Positions 22,845-34,614 of a stretch of 64,000 nucleotides of DNA are shown one piece after another. The stretch's first letter is position 1. Every line of letters begins with the position of its first letter. The position numbers and the translations under genes were made by a program. Source of the stretch: Sporobolomyces roseus (lineage: Eukaryota; Basidiomycota; Microbotryomycetes; Sporidiobolales; Sporidiobolaceae); assembly GCA_016617785.1 (NCBI GenBank), contig JADILM010000001.1, positions 2,542,001 to 2,606,000 of the forward strand. Reading direction: 5' to 3'. The notes below the pieces were generated by a model that ran no database searches, was not told the DNA's origin, and worked only from the letters and a program-made list of their open reading frames with translations.

Positions 22845-23917
22845 CAGTGAACTCATTGAACTAGATACTACAAGTCATGTCGAGTGGAGGAGGGATGAGG
22901 AGCTGTATACACTTCAGCTGGACGTCACCACGTTGTTCAAAACGGAACTCTCAACCCTTCGCTGCTTCCTCCGTATATCACTTGCATACAACGAATAGAT
23001 TAGTGAGCGAGCGATGAACTGCGTTGAGCTTGGCCAGGAGAGCGAGACAGACTTTTAGGGAGTTTGTGATCTTTCTCTCTCTTCCACTTCCTCTCTTCAC
23101 TTCACTTCAGCTTCATCACGTACGTTCCTTCTCTTCTTCTTCTCACTTCTGCAAGTCCGAAGGACAGCACGTCCACAAGGAATGGGTTACTTATTAGGAG
23201 GAAAGCGAATCGTCTTCATTCTCAACTCGATTCTCCGAAGATTCTCTCAACTAGCCTCTCAGCCCAAGTCGCCAGCACGATATCAGCTCCGAGGCAGTCT
23301 CTTGACTATACGAACGAGCTGGATACGTTGTCTGCCAGGAATCGGTCGAGCTAGTCTGAGAAGAAAGAGGAAATCTTGTCTGTTGAATGGATGAGGAGCT
23401 GGACTCGGGGAAGGGAGGACGAGGGTTGAGCGTGTTTGTCTGAAGTCAGATACTGATCGTAAGATCGGTTTGAGCTGCTCGTATTCGAAGAACAGGTCCT
23501 GTTCTCAACGCTCAACTCTTCCAATTCAAAGAAACCTTCGCTCTCATCTCGCGAACACCTCACAGCAACGACGACAATCTTCTTTCTCTCGCTATCGACC
23601 ACTCTAATCTCTCATTCACCATCGCATTCGGAGTTGTCGCCCTTCAACGACCTCGTCGCGAGTGCTCAATCTTTTCGCAAGTTCGACGATTTTCGATTCG
23701 ACGAAACTTCTCTCTCCTATTCTTCGTGAGCTCGATTATACTCCGTAACGCTCGAAATCTTATTCATCGATTTCGAAGAAAGAGACTTGCAGGAGAATTC
23801 GATCTGCACAAACCTTTTTCTCTGCGAAATTCAAAAAGTCGAAGAGATTTCGGACGAATCCGCTCTTTTCCGTTCTCTTCTCTCTCATACTCTCGCTCGC
23901 AAGCTCTACAACAAGAT
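22845..23917. other. 1.07-kb stretch without an assigned gene
   Basis: Between the YFH7-like stop and the Kar5-like start. It contains a strongly pyrimidine-rich section (about 23068-23145), typical of a fungal core promoter or leader. A 70-codon ATG frame at 23182-23394 has no recognised similarity. It could be promoter plus a long leader of the Kar5-like gene, or hide a small spliced gene. Confidence 0.4.
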
Positions 23918-26384
23918 ATGAAGCTACAATCTACGCTCGTACTGCTACTCGGTCTATCTCATCAAGGAAAGGCTTGGTTGAAACGGTCAAAATCTGAGAT
24001 TGAAGTGGGGGTCGACAGAGGGGGAGAGAAGCTGGGAGTGCACCAAGGTGAGTCGTTGACATCCGTATAGCTCTGTAGAATGCAGCCAAGCTGATCCGAT
24101 GTGATCGAGTAGATGTTCTCGCTGCTTTCGATTCGGATTCGTTGAATCAAGGTGAGTTCCCTCAGTATCTCTCACAGAACGCTCTCTCGACTGCAGCTGA
24201 CCATCTTGGTTCGATCTCAAGCTTCTATAGAGATACCTCCGAGCCCCTCTTGCTTCTTCCTCGCTCTTTCTTCCCTTCCGACCAATTCCCCTTGCGAAAC
24301 TCTCGCTCATTCCGATTCCCAAAGAAGCGAAATCGCAGTCAGAATGGCGCTGTGCGAGATTGGAACGGCTCAAAATGGGAGATCGCCGAGGGAATGTGTC
24401 GAATGGACGAAAGAGAAGGAGAGTTTAGGACATTGTATTGAGTGACTTCTACTTCGTCGCTCGACTCCTCGAGATCGCAGGTACTGGCACAAACAGTCCT
24501 TCTCTTGACACTATCTCATCACTTGTAGAGCGCTCTCACGTTCACCTCAATATTGGGCTTCTTACTCGGGTTATTTGCGAGATATAGGTTAGTCTGACAT
24601 CTTCGAATTCTCCTTTCCGCCTCTCGAACGCTCACAACAACACTCTCTTTCCAGTCACACACTGCTCGACTTTCCGACGCTGGGCCGATATTGGTAAGGT
24701 CGAGCGGCTTCTGTAGATAGGAGTCGGAATCTGAGACTTCTCGACTGCACAGAGCTTGCTCGCGAACTTCACAAATCTTCTGCTTCAACTTTCCACGATG
24801 TGCTCGCCCGGTTACGCAAGTACGAAGATTCACGCACAGAACGCCGAGCTCAAGAAGCTGTAGTATTCGACGATCTACGAACAGTGAGTTCTCGAGTTCG
24901 GATAATCCAGATTCGAAATCGCTCATTCGACTTCGATCAAACAGGATCTTACATTGCTCTCGTCAAAGCTATCTCAATCTGCTTCAAGTATCGAGGACGG
25001 TCATACGATTCACCTCTCCAACGTGGAACGAGCGCAAGCGGAGCTTTCGACTTTGCTTACCGATCTACAAACGTTGCCTACTTGTCTGCGAGACTCTCTC
25101 AGCTCTATCGCCGAGAGCCATGAAGGTCTCCTAGCCCAAATCGTGAGTGTGTCACGTCAGGAAGCACAGGAAGTCCTAGAAGAGGTAAGCTTTTCGCTGA
25201 TTTCGAACGAGGGAGGTGCACCTATTGAAGCCAAATGTCGCTCTTCAACTAGCATCGCACAAGCCTAAGCGAGCTCTCAACTCAGATCGACCAGCGAATG
25301 AGCACAAGCCTGGATCGACTCGCTCAAGAGCTCCATTCGGTTTCGAATCAAGTCGTGAGTTGCTCGCATCGCTTGTTACGACGATTCCTATCCCCCTCGT
25401 CTGACAGCTTATATATTCAGATCGATACGAATACTCGCCTCGCTTCTAGTCTCGATACCGTCAAAGCTGTTCAATCTGTGAGTCAATACCCTGAGCTCAG
25501 CTTAACGAGACCTGGATCCTCACAGTTCAAGCGTTTCCTCATGACATAGGTAGCTACCGACCTACATCGAGCTCTAGTCGATAGTCACGCTACGATCTCG
25601 CTGCAGACATTCAAGCTCAATGTCAGACAGGTACGCTGTTCTTTTCGCTCTCTTTCGCTGTCGAAATTGGTCTTGATGCCTCTGGTTCTTCTGTCGACAG
25701 GCTGAACTTGGCAGTCGTATAGAGGATAGTCTATCTCGAATCGACGATCTTGCATCAGCTCTGCAAAATCTTACGGAACAAGCTCGCTCACCTCGATTCG
25801 ACTCTTTGACCTCGAATTGGCAATCTTTGACCGATATCGTTTGGTGGATCCGGCTACTATTCGGTACTTCCATATTCTTACCATCACTGAGAGCTGAACT
25901 GACAGAGATTGCCTTGCAGGTTTCGTATCGGATGGAATAGGTCTGTCGAACCTGTGTTTCGGAGTTGCGAGTATCATCGTTTCCTACTTCTATCCATCTC
26001 TCACAAGTCTCATCGTCAGTCGCATCTTCTCGGAACAGATGTTAGGTGGACTGACAGCTCGTATTTGCAGGGAATCGTCGCGATCGCACTCAATTGTCGC
26101 CGATTCTTGCGTCTTTCTCGCTCCTTTCAGGGTCTGCTCCGTCCACGTCGTTCCTTCCCATCTTCGTAAGCAGCTCTCTAGCACGAGTCGTTGAGATCAT
26201 CGCTGACTTCCTTCGTAGCAGTAGGTCCTCCTCAGCTCCGTCGTCGAGGCGTTCTCCTGCCAGTCCCTTCGTACCGCCTCGACCACAACTTGCGAGCACT
26301 TCGCTGTTCACAGAACTAACTCCAACTGTTACCTTGAGACCTTACGACGACACTGTTACGAGATCAGCCTTGCGAAGAATCTGA
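23918..26384 (+). CDS. KAR5: Kar5/Tht1-like nuclear membrane fusion protein
   Basis: ER/nuclear-envelope protein for nuclear fusion (karyogamy). It is split into at least twelve small exons, so no single open frame shows it. Signal peptide MKLQSTLVLLLGLSHQGKAW; then VLAAFDSDSLNQ. Next the family core: a Cys-containing segment (PSPSCFFLALSSLP), EIAVRMALCEIGTAQN, RECVEWTKEKESLGHCIEAL, SRSPQYWASYSGYLRDI and CSTFRRWADIELARELH. A long coiled coil follows (ERRAQEAVVFDDLRT onward). The C-terminal hydrophobic segments IVWWIRLLFG, LCFGVASIIVSYFYPSLTSL and GIVAIALNC precede a Ser/Arg/Pro-rich tail ending RSALRRI. Every junction used is phase-consistent with GT/AG borders. Role inferred from family. Confidence 0.85.
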
Positions 26385-26790
26385 ATTCCCTGTTGAAATC
26401 CCCTCGAGCTTGAAAACGATTCTCCTTTTGGAACGAGCCGTCTCGCATTGAACGAGTGCTGTGCGAGAATTGGGTCACGCTGTGAGCAGTACGTTCACAG
26501 AGCGGAGTTCTCTGAAGCCCGCAGATCGGTGACTGCAGCGAAAGGATAGTTCAATCGTCGTTGAGATTACATCGTCCGGCTACCTCGAGGCAAGCAAGTC
26601 CTACTCGAGATCTACCGTCGAGTCGACTTCGAGCGATCGAGTGTCGTATAACGATGGTCGTCCTGCGATGTAGAGATGGCACTGGTCGCGGGAGAAGATG
26701 CGATTCTTTGAAGTGTTGTGAGGGAAGTATGAGGAGATCGTTGTCTGCCTCCATTCTGCGAAATGTCTGGTTTCTTCGAGGTGTCGATGA
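26385..26790. other. Convergent 3' intergenic region
   Basis: 406 bp between the stop codons of the Kar5-like gene and UPF2. Overlapping unsupported frames on both strands only. Confidence 0.45.
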
Positions 26791-29700
26791 TCATGGAACG
26801 ACTTGCACCTTTACACCTTTTCGTCGATTGTCACTTCCGTAGTTGAGAACGATACCTCGACGAGCGAGCGATTCTTTGAGAGCTGTAGACAAATGCTCGA
26901 TTGGATCAACTCGAGAGCTATTCGTGAGAGGAGACAGAGATGCCTACCAGCTTTGTCAGCGGCTTCTTCTCGAGACTCGTAGTCAAGGACCAAGCGTTTG
27001 AGCTGCTCTTGTTCCGCCTTGTTCTGTTCTCGTTGTAGAGTCGTACTTTGAGCGATAGAAGAATCGAGAGGAATCTCCATTGAGAGCGCCTGTTTGAAAA
27101 GGAAAGATCAGCAGAGGAATGAGGAGAGTCAATAGAGACGAGACTGACCTGTTGCTTGTTTCCCTTCTTCGTTAGCAGTGTGAATTGCATTCCCTTCTTC
27201 TGCGGGTGTTCTTCACCGTCGAGATCCTCCTCCACTTCTAGTCGATTCCGACGAATCATGGGAAGACCGACGTCGAGCGAGACAGGTTTTCGTTCAGGTA
27301 CCTTTCGAGTTTCGGCAGTGCTGACCATCATCTTGGCGAGTTCGCGAGTAAAGTCGTCTTCTTCATCTTGAGTCATAGCATTCGGATCACGACCTCGAGA
27401 TTCGCCAGTCTCCTCTTCCTCTTCGAAAGCGTCACTGTGTTCGACAGCTTCTTCATCGCTCGCAGCCTAGGCTCGCTTACGGATCAGCGCTTGAACAGAT
27501 GAAAGAGGCGAAGAGTCAGTAACTCACCTCGCTATCATCTTCAGACTCCGACTCCTCTTCTCCTTCTTCATCAGCACCCTCTCGAGGTCCTTCTCGTCCA
27601 TCGATCTCGTCCGCTTCTTCATCGGCAGGAGCTATACGAGAGGGTCTCATGTCAGCTACATAGCTCGAGGCGAGAGGGAAAAGACGAGAGCTTGCCTTCT
27701 TTCGATACTGAAGCCATCATCTCGTCGACAGCGACAGCAGCTTCGGGGAAAGTCTTGTAGAGGGTCATCTTGGGTCGAAGTTGTTCCATCGTGTCGGCGT
27801 ACATGAAGCCGACGTCCATTGGAAGACTTCCCTTGACGAGAACGTACATCTGTCAAGAAGAACCGCAATTTCAGCAACTTTCGGATTGAGACTGATCAAG
27901 TCGCGAAATCGAACTGACCTGGAAGAACATGAGGAAGTTGTCGAGCTTGCGCTTGAGGGATCCTCGATCGAAGCAAGAACCGCAGGTATCGAGCAAAGTA
28001 CAGACGAGTCGAACTCGGAAACAGTCGTCGGGCCCATCGATTGGCGAAGGCAGATCAGGCCAAGGTCGTCCCTCAGCTAGCACCATGGGAAGAGATCGTC
28101 AGCGATGTACAGATCCTAGTGCACTGGCGAAGACATACGATGACCGAAAGTAACGAGTGACCAAAGAGTGTCGAAAATTAGTCGCGAATCGACTACTCGA
28201 TAGTTGTAGAGTTCTCCAAGGTACTTGACGGTAGCGACTCGCTGTTGATTATACTTGAAGTTGTTGTTCTGCAGCAGGAAGATGGTTAGCAGAGTCTCGA
28301 GCTGACTGAGCAGAAGAAAGTGAACTCGCCTCCATTCCGACTCGAATATTCTCGAGCACGTCGTCGATGACAGAAACCGAGAAGTCGGGATGATAACGAC
28401 CGAGGTCGTAGAGTAATACTGCGAAGAGATGAACGTTGCTGTACTTGATCTTCCAGACTTTGACGAAAGCGTTGTGCAGTTTCCGGACAATCTGTCGACA
28501 CCGAGATGAGCTAATGCTCAAGATAGGCAGGACAAACCTAGCTCACAATGTCATCATCCCAGTGCAGCTTGCGAACGAGCTTGAGAACCTTGTCGCTCGA
28601 GTTGCGAGTCAAGACATTGTAGAAGAGATGTCGAATGTAGAGCTGCATCGGGGAGCGTTCTTTCGGTGGGATCGCGGGTCGTTCGGGAGGATCACACTGT
28701 CAAGGAGAAGAGCGAGTCAGCTCGATAGTGATAGATCAAGCGAGAGGAGAGGCTTACCTGGTAGTAAGCGTTCTCGAGCATCGTGAGTTGTCGACCGTCT
28801 AGATGCATCGCAGCCTTCTTCCTCTTGTAGGTGTCGACGACTTGTCTCATCTTCTCACTCGTGCTTTCACTACGGAGCAAGAATCGACCGCAACCTTCGA
28901 GGAGAGTACAGAAATTGTCGATGTTGGGACCGGAGAAATCGTCGAGGAGAACTTTGAAGATGTGAAGAATGACATGAATGGGAGTGACCCGGAACTTCGT
29001 GAGCTCGGCAATGAATCGCATGTTCTGTAGCGGATACGAGATCAGCGACAGTGGAGCAGATGAGGAGGATATTGCGCTGGTTTACCTTCGAACGAGTTTC
29101 GGCGAGATCAACGTTGCGTTTCCGTTGCAAGTAGCGGAACTCTTCGTCGAGCTGAAAGAGCAAGATGTTAATCAGCGACGGGGGATGAATAGACTGCATT
29201 CAGAACTTACGACAGCGATGAGATCCTTGCCGATGTCGGGCATGTAAGGGTTGAGGGTGCCGACGAGACGAGCGTAGTAAGGAAGGATGTCTTGACGGTT
29301 TCGACCAACGGATCCGAGAACCTAATGAGGAGTACCAGCGTCAGCGCAATCAATTTGAGTCTCAACAGTGGTTCGAACTGACCTTGACCAAACGTTTTCG
29401 AGCCGCTTTGCTGTTGAGGAAAGCGAATTCGAAAGCGATAGCATCGATGGTCGCTTTTGACGAAGCTTCAGGTAGACGAGCAAAGAGAGCTGTGAGCTGA
29501 ATAGCGGGACCTGCAGGTAAAGCAGAATCGGTTGACTCGGTGGGCACACTGCGAAAGACGACGAATCAGCGGTCTCGTTCGAATGGTAGTCGACAGGACG
29601 GTTTCTTACTCTTCAGCCTTCTTCGCTTCCAACTCGTCTTCATCGACAGCTTCCTCGTCCGTCTTGACTTCTTCTGCCTCAATCTCGATCGGTGGCTCGC

Positions 29701-31234
29701 TCGCAGCCTCCTCAGGTTTCTCTTCTATCGGCTTCTGATCTTCGGGGACACCCAAGATGCTGGCCGGGACTTCTCCTCGTAGTTCCCGCAAGTCTTCGTA
29801 GAACTTCTTCTCTTCTTCATCAGCCCACAAACTCTGCGGTCCCATCTCTTCGGCTGCTGTTCCTCCTCCTGAAGCGGCACCGGAAGTCACGAAAGAAGGG
29901 TTAAGGGTACTCTGGAGCGAGGGAAGAGTTGGAACGGCGAGTCCGAGAAGTTCAGCGAGTCTTGACAATCAAACCAGGTCAGCGATTTCGGGAGGAAAAC
30001 AGAAACGATCAGAACTGACTGTGTTACACTCGCCCAACCCCTCTCCCATGCTTTCACCGCTTTCTCGTAGCTCTTTTCCCGATCTTCGAAGACTTCTCCA
30101 GATCGAATGTAGGCTTCGTGATTTCGTTTGTCTTGCTTTTGCAATTCCTGTCGAGATCAATACAGCGAGGTCAGTGGCCGATAGCGTGGGAACAGAGTAT
30201 ACGAAAGATGACATACGAGATGTAGCTTCTGCTCCTTCTTTCCGAGAACGTCTAAGTACGCAACCAACAATTTCTGAAACTTTTCCTTCGTCTCCCTCGA
30301 AACGATCTCGTCTGAATCTGCTGGCTGCGAATTCTGTAGCTCGGGAAACTCGTGACTGTCTGTTCCGTTCTCGGTCTTTTGATCGATCGGAGGGAGGTAG
30401 ACGGATCCAAGGTGTTTTGCGAAAGCGATTGCGAGAGGAGCGACTTGTGCGAGAGCTTCCCGATTCGATGTGAGCTGTACACCGGAGCATGAGCGAAATC
30501 TCGGGCTAATTAGAGACGAGTGAGCTTACCAGATCTTTCAAAGCAGTCCAAGTAACGTCTCCAGTCGAACCTTTCCCGTTCTCCTTTCGCAAAACTCCGA
30601 CCAATTCCAACTCTCCAACGATTCGTAGCAATCCCCTCTGTTTGATCACCCGCGCATTATCTTCCTTCTCTTTTACGTCCTTGTCAGTTGCGTTCGACGA
30701 GCCAGGCTTGAGACCTTGTAGGAGGAGAGCCGAAAACGGAGGAGTGAAGAGAACTGGGAATCGTTGATGGAAAGCTGAAACGACCTGTGAGGACGAGAAT
30801 GCTATCTCGGTAAGCGATGGATAGGTAGTGAAGAGTCAAAGGAGCTTACTTCGACTGCACCAACCGCTTCGGGGCCAGTCTTGCATTTCCCTAATCCCTC
30901 GACTACAGCTCCCACTGCTTCTTCAACGTACTTCTCGAGCGATAGTCCAGCTATATCTTTGAGTATCGCTGGAATCTGAGCCGCAGTGTTCAAGGAAGAG
31001 CGGAGTTTGACCAGGAGAGCTGTGTGTCGTTTTAACGAGGTGTCTAGCTTGCCGAGACCATCTGAATGGATCACACGGGTCAGTATAGCTTGAGTGAGTG
31101 ATAAAGAAATAGCTGAGCATACCCGGACTCGATCCTCTGTCCCATGCAGCGAGATTGGCAGATCGTAATTCAACTCGTCGCTTCTGTTTCCCATCCTTTG
31201 ATTCCAGAGTCGCGCTAGTAGCCGCAGAGGCCAT
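26791..31234 (-). CDS. UPF2: Upf2/Nmd2, nonsense-mediated decay factor
   Basis: Cytoplasmic scaffold of nonsense-mediated mRNA decay that bridges Upf1 and Upf3. The N-terminus MASAATSATLESKDGKQKRR leads to RRVELRSANLAAWDRG and the first MIF4G repeat (SLNTAAQIPAILKDIAGLSL, KYVEEAVGAV). Two further MIF4G repeats follow: around 28.3-29.2 kb on the plus coordinates (HVILHIFKVLLDDFSGPNID, CEGCGRFLLRSESTSEKM) and 27.6-28.5 kb. Then an acidic linker and the C-terminal Upf1-binding region (PERKPVSLDVGLPMIRR, FTLLTKKGNKQQ). It ends ARRGIVLNYGSDN plus a short tail. More than twelve introns. Being itself a decay factor in an intron-rich genome, it is the likely reader of the retained-intron stops noted elsewhere. 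Secure call. Confidence 0.92.
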
Positions 31235-31433
31235 GAACAATGGTCCTGTGTGAGCTGCTCTGAGTACCGGCGAATTAGGTGAGATCGAGGTGGAGAGGAA
31301 GAGGCAGAAAACAAAGACCCCTGAGAATCTTGCAACTTTCGCAACGACAAAGAGTGTAAAGAGGTGCGTAGTGATTACAGTAGTTTCCATGTATATGTTA
31401 TCGACAAAGTTTTGAGTCAAGTTCCGAAATTAT

Positions 31434-34400
31434 CTACACTTTTCGTTCATTCGCTTCTTCTTCTTCTCTCTGCTTCTTCTTCCTCATCCAAACACCCTTC
31501 ACGAGCGTCTTGAGTTGCTCTTGACCCGACAAGAAGTTAGCTATAGAGAAGAAGTCGGTCAGTACAGCACAGCGGTCATACATCAAAACGCAGAACTCAC
31601 CTCTCGCCAACTTCTCAAGTCTCTTCGTCTCTTCCTCCTTGTAATCGAACTTCCAGGTTGAGAAAACTTCCAAGGGGTTCTTGAAGTCTTCGTCGGGTTG
31701 CAGAGGGATGTAGGCGAGTGCGATACCATCCGTCTTTTCGACGTCCTCAATTGAAGGGTTGTCGTTACGACACGAGGCGGAAGGATCGAGGTTAGTAGAT
31801 CCGAGCCAGATGCTGCGATGCATCGGAAGATTATGAGCTTTCATTGTTCGCTTCCGAGGTCATTAACTTGAGAGACTTACCTGCATCTCGAAAGAGGAGG
31901 TTCTCCTTCTCCCTCGGCATCAACAGGCATCGGTTTCTGATCATCCCATTCCTCTCCGCCCTTTCCTTTCTCCCCTTCATTTCCCTCAGGTGATCTCGGC
32001 GCACTTCCAAGAGGAGTGGGTTGAGGGTTATTCTCTCTGACTCCTTTTCTCTCTTCCCTCCCTCCTTCACTCTCCAACATTTCTGTCTCTTGCTTCTTCG
32101 CCATGTTCACCTTCTCCTTCGCTTTATCACCACCTTTCGAGTCTGATTGCTTGGCTTTAGGCATCTCGTCTTCCGGAGGTGGGAAGAGTTTTTTGATGTC
32201 TACGGCAGGCCAGCGAGAAGGACCACCTTGAAGAGAGTATTGCTTGGCATATTCCGATGCACGACTGTGATTCGAGTACATCAAAGTAAGCTAGAGAACG
32301 AGGACAATTCGCTGTGTGATGAGAGACTCACGCAAACCACAAGTCTTGAGAATCTGCACTGGCATCAAGCGCAATCACTAAATCAATCTGCCTTCTCATG
32401 AGCGGTACCTGTACGCAGTACTCTCGTTTCAGCAATCTCTTCCTCTCGAGCGAAGGTCCAGTGAGGAAACGTACGTATGGAACGTTGAGGTTGGCTCCCG
32501 CATCGATAAATCCTAACGTTGACAATTCCGTCACTGACTCATGGACGCCCTCACTAAGTTTACCCTCGAGACCTTTGAGGAAATTTGGCAATTCGGCAGG
32601 AGGGAAAGGATGAATCGCGTCGAGCTTGTGAGCGTTCTCGAGAACTAAAAGTCCCAAACGTTTCGGATCAGTCGAGCGTCATCAAAAGGTGTTGTGTGTG
32701 AGTAAGGTTCAAGCTTACCGAATTCATCAATCTTGCTGAAGAAGGGTAGAGTTTTGAGTAATGGTCGAACTTCTTTGAAGTATGAGAGTAGCGTCGAACA
32801 GAATGCACTCGCGTAGATTCCGGAGAGTACAGTGATCGATAGTTCAGGTAATCGCTCGATTGACTTTCCATTCGAGAAGACTCGTCCGAGAGACCAGGTT
32901 GGAATGAACGCTCCAAGTTGATCGCATCCTACCTGCGCAACTCGAAACGAATGAATTTTTGCGAATGTTGGACCATGAGATTCAGAGCGAGCTCACCTCA
33001 TAAGGACTGGTTTCGAACCAATGCCATTTCGATTCCTCTACAATCTGTTTCCCGCTCTTCCCTTCTTTTTCCTTCTTCTTGATCTCCTTCTCGGGTGGTA
33101 GATCATGTCGGATCGAACAGTAAATCGGCATCGGTGCCTCTCCTCCATCGATCAATCGTCTCTGATAACTCGTCTTGAGGGATTGTAACGAGAGAGGAAT
33201 CGGGGGTGGTGCGTGATCTTTCGAAGGAACGTAGATTCGAGTAGAGACAAGAGTTCCGTAGGCGTCTACGAGCGAGAGTTCTCCACCTTTACTAGCTTCT
33301 TTGAGGATTGCACCGGAAATCACGCATCGAGAGGCGGGCGAAGAGGTGTCGAGCAGATCGATGAACGCTTCGGGAGAAAGGAAAGGGTCTTGGACTCGTT
33401 GTCGGAGGTGAGAGGTCGTCCAGCTCAAGTCGCCTCCTCCGATCGAATTGAGCACGTTGAGACCCCAGCAGGAACCGCTGACTGCTGCAATGTACGATGT
33501 GCAATCTAGTAGTCCCATTTCGTCGGCGGCAGAGAGGGAAGCGATTGTGTTGAGCATGGCTCTGTGTATGATCCAAGATCAGCTCAAGCTTATTCGACGA
33601 GGAGCGAAGCTCTTAACTCACCGATAGCCACCTCCGCTCGCTGCGAAGGAGATGACTGGTAAATCCCTCGAATCGACTTCTGACTCGTCCACATCCATCT
33701 AGAGCATAGTTTTCAAACAAACGGTCGTCAGGCGCAGCTTGACGAAGTAGATTATAGAGCTCGTGGTGCAACTCACCAACTCGGCAAACTTTGTTCTCAT
33801 CCATTCCCTCCGATTCCTCAAGAACGCTCTTTCCTGATGACTCAAATCCGTTCCTAGTCTCACTTCGGCATCCCACTGAGTCTCTGGATGAATCTCTGCG
33901 TTTTTCCGTTGAGCAATGATTCGTTGATACAGCGATTCGGGCCCTAATGTGAATTCGGACTGGAATCGGGAAAGGGTCGTCGAGAGGGCGGCAAGATTCG
34001 ACTTCCAAGCGTTGAGAGTCGAGGTGAGCTCGTCGAAGGATAGAGAAGGTAACGAGGGGAGTGAGGGCATAGAAGGCATTGAGGGAAGGGAGGGAGAGGA
34101 GGGAAGGGAAAGCGAAGTTAGACTCTTCAATAAACTCGACTGTCGACGCCGCTTCCTCTATCAGCTCACTTGAAAAAGGTAGAGGTAGAAGAATCTGACC
34201 TACGTCGTCGTTGTCTCTCATGTTGTCGCTCGCTCTCTTCTCTTCCTCCTCCATTCTCACTTCTTGCGGAGTCCACAACCATTTATATCTCCTTGCGCCT
34301 TCTCTCAACCACTCGCTCTTGCCCATTCTCATCCCTGCATACCCTCCCACTCCTGCACCAGCTACGAGTAGAGCCGTTGAACCTATTCGGGAATTCGGAA

Positions 34401-34485
34401 ATGAAGACGAAGTCGAATGAAGTGAGCGAGCAGTAACGGCTGTTCTCCGTAGTGTAGTCGGATGTCGGGGTATTCGGTACAGCAT
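31434..34485 (-). CDS. cPLA2-like phospholipase with mitochondrial presequence
   Basis: Protein with a fungal cytosolic-phospholipase-A2-type catalytic domain. The N-terminus MLYRIPRHPTTLRRTAVTAR is a matrix-targeting presequence, followed by a Gly-rich hydrophobic segment (STALLVAGAGVGGYAGM). A Ser-Leu-Pro repeat region comes before the domain. Catalytic landmarks: SFAASGGGYRAML (oxyanion loop), YIAAVSGSCWGLN (nucleophile Ser in SGS), and TLGFIDAGANLN (catalytic Asp), then DLVIALDASADSQDLW, which is standard for this fungal subgroup. The tail is rich in charged residues and ends REEEEANERKV. All catalytic residues are present. It probably releases fatty acids from phospholipids at a mitochondrial membrane; location is inferred from the presequence. 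Confidence 0.85.
34040..34115 (-). repeat. Coding Leu-Pro-Ser repeat
   Basis: On the coding strand the phospholipase gene encodes about seven tandem S-L-P-S / S-M-P-S units before LSFDEL. The underlying DNA is a degenerate 9-12 bp repeat of CTCCC(T/A)TC type. Confidence 0.75.
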
Positions 34486-34614
34486 TATCGTAGATAAGGG
34501 TATAGGTAGCTCGATTTGAGTGAATGGGAGCAAGAAGAGAGCCAACTAGACTGTTGAAAGTCATATTCATCTTCATCTCTCCTCGTAATCCTCCATTCAC
34601 TCTGCCGATACAAC
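34486..34614. promoter_or_regulatory. 129-bp bidirectional promoter
   Basis: Only 129 bp separate the start codons of the phospholipase (minus) and NUP85 (plus), so both core promoters and leaders must lie here or overlap. It contains a pyrimidine-rich TTCATCTTCATCTCTCCTCG on the NUP85 side. Confidence 0.6.

Noticed and set aside
23182..23394. 70-codon ATG open frame upstream of the Kar5-like gene
   Set aside because: No similarity, Arg/Ser/Leu composition like other shadow frames, and no clear splice continuation.
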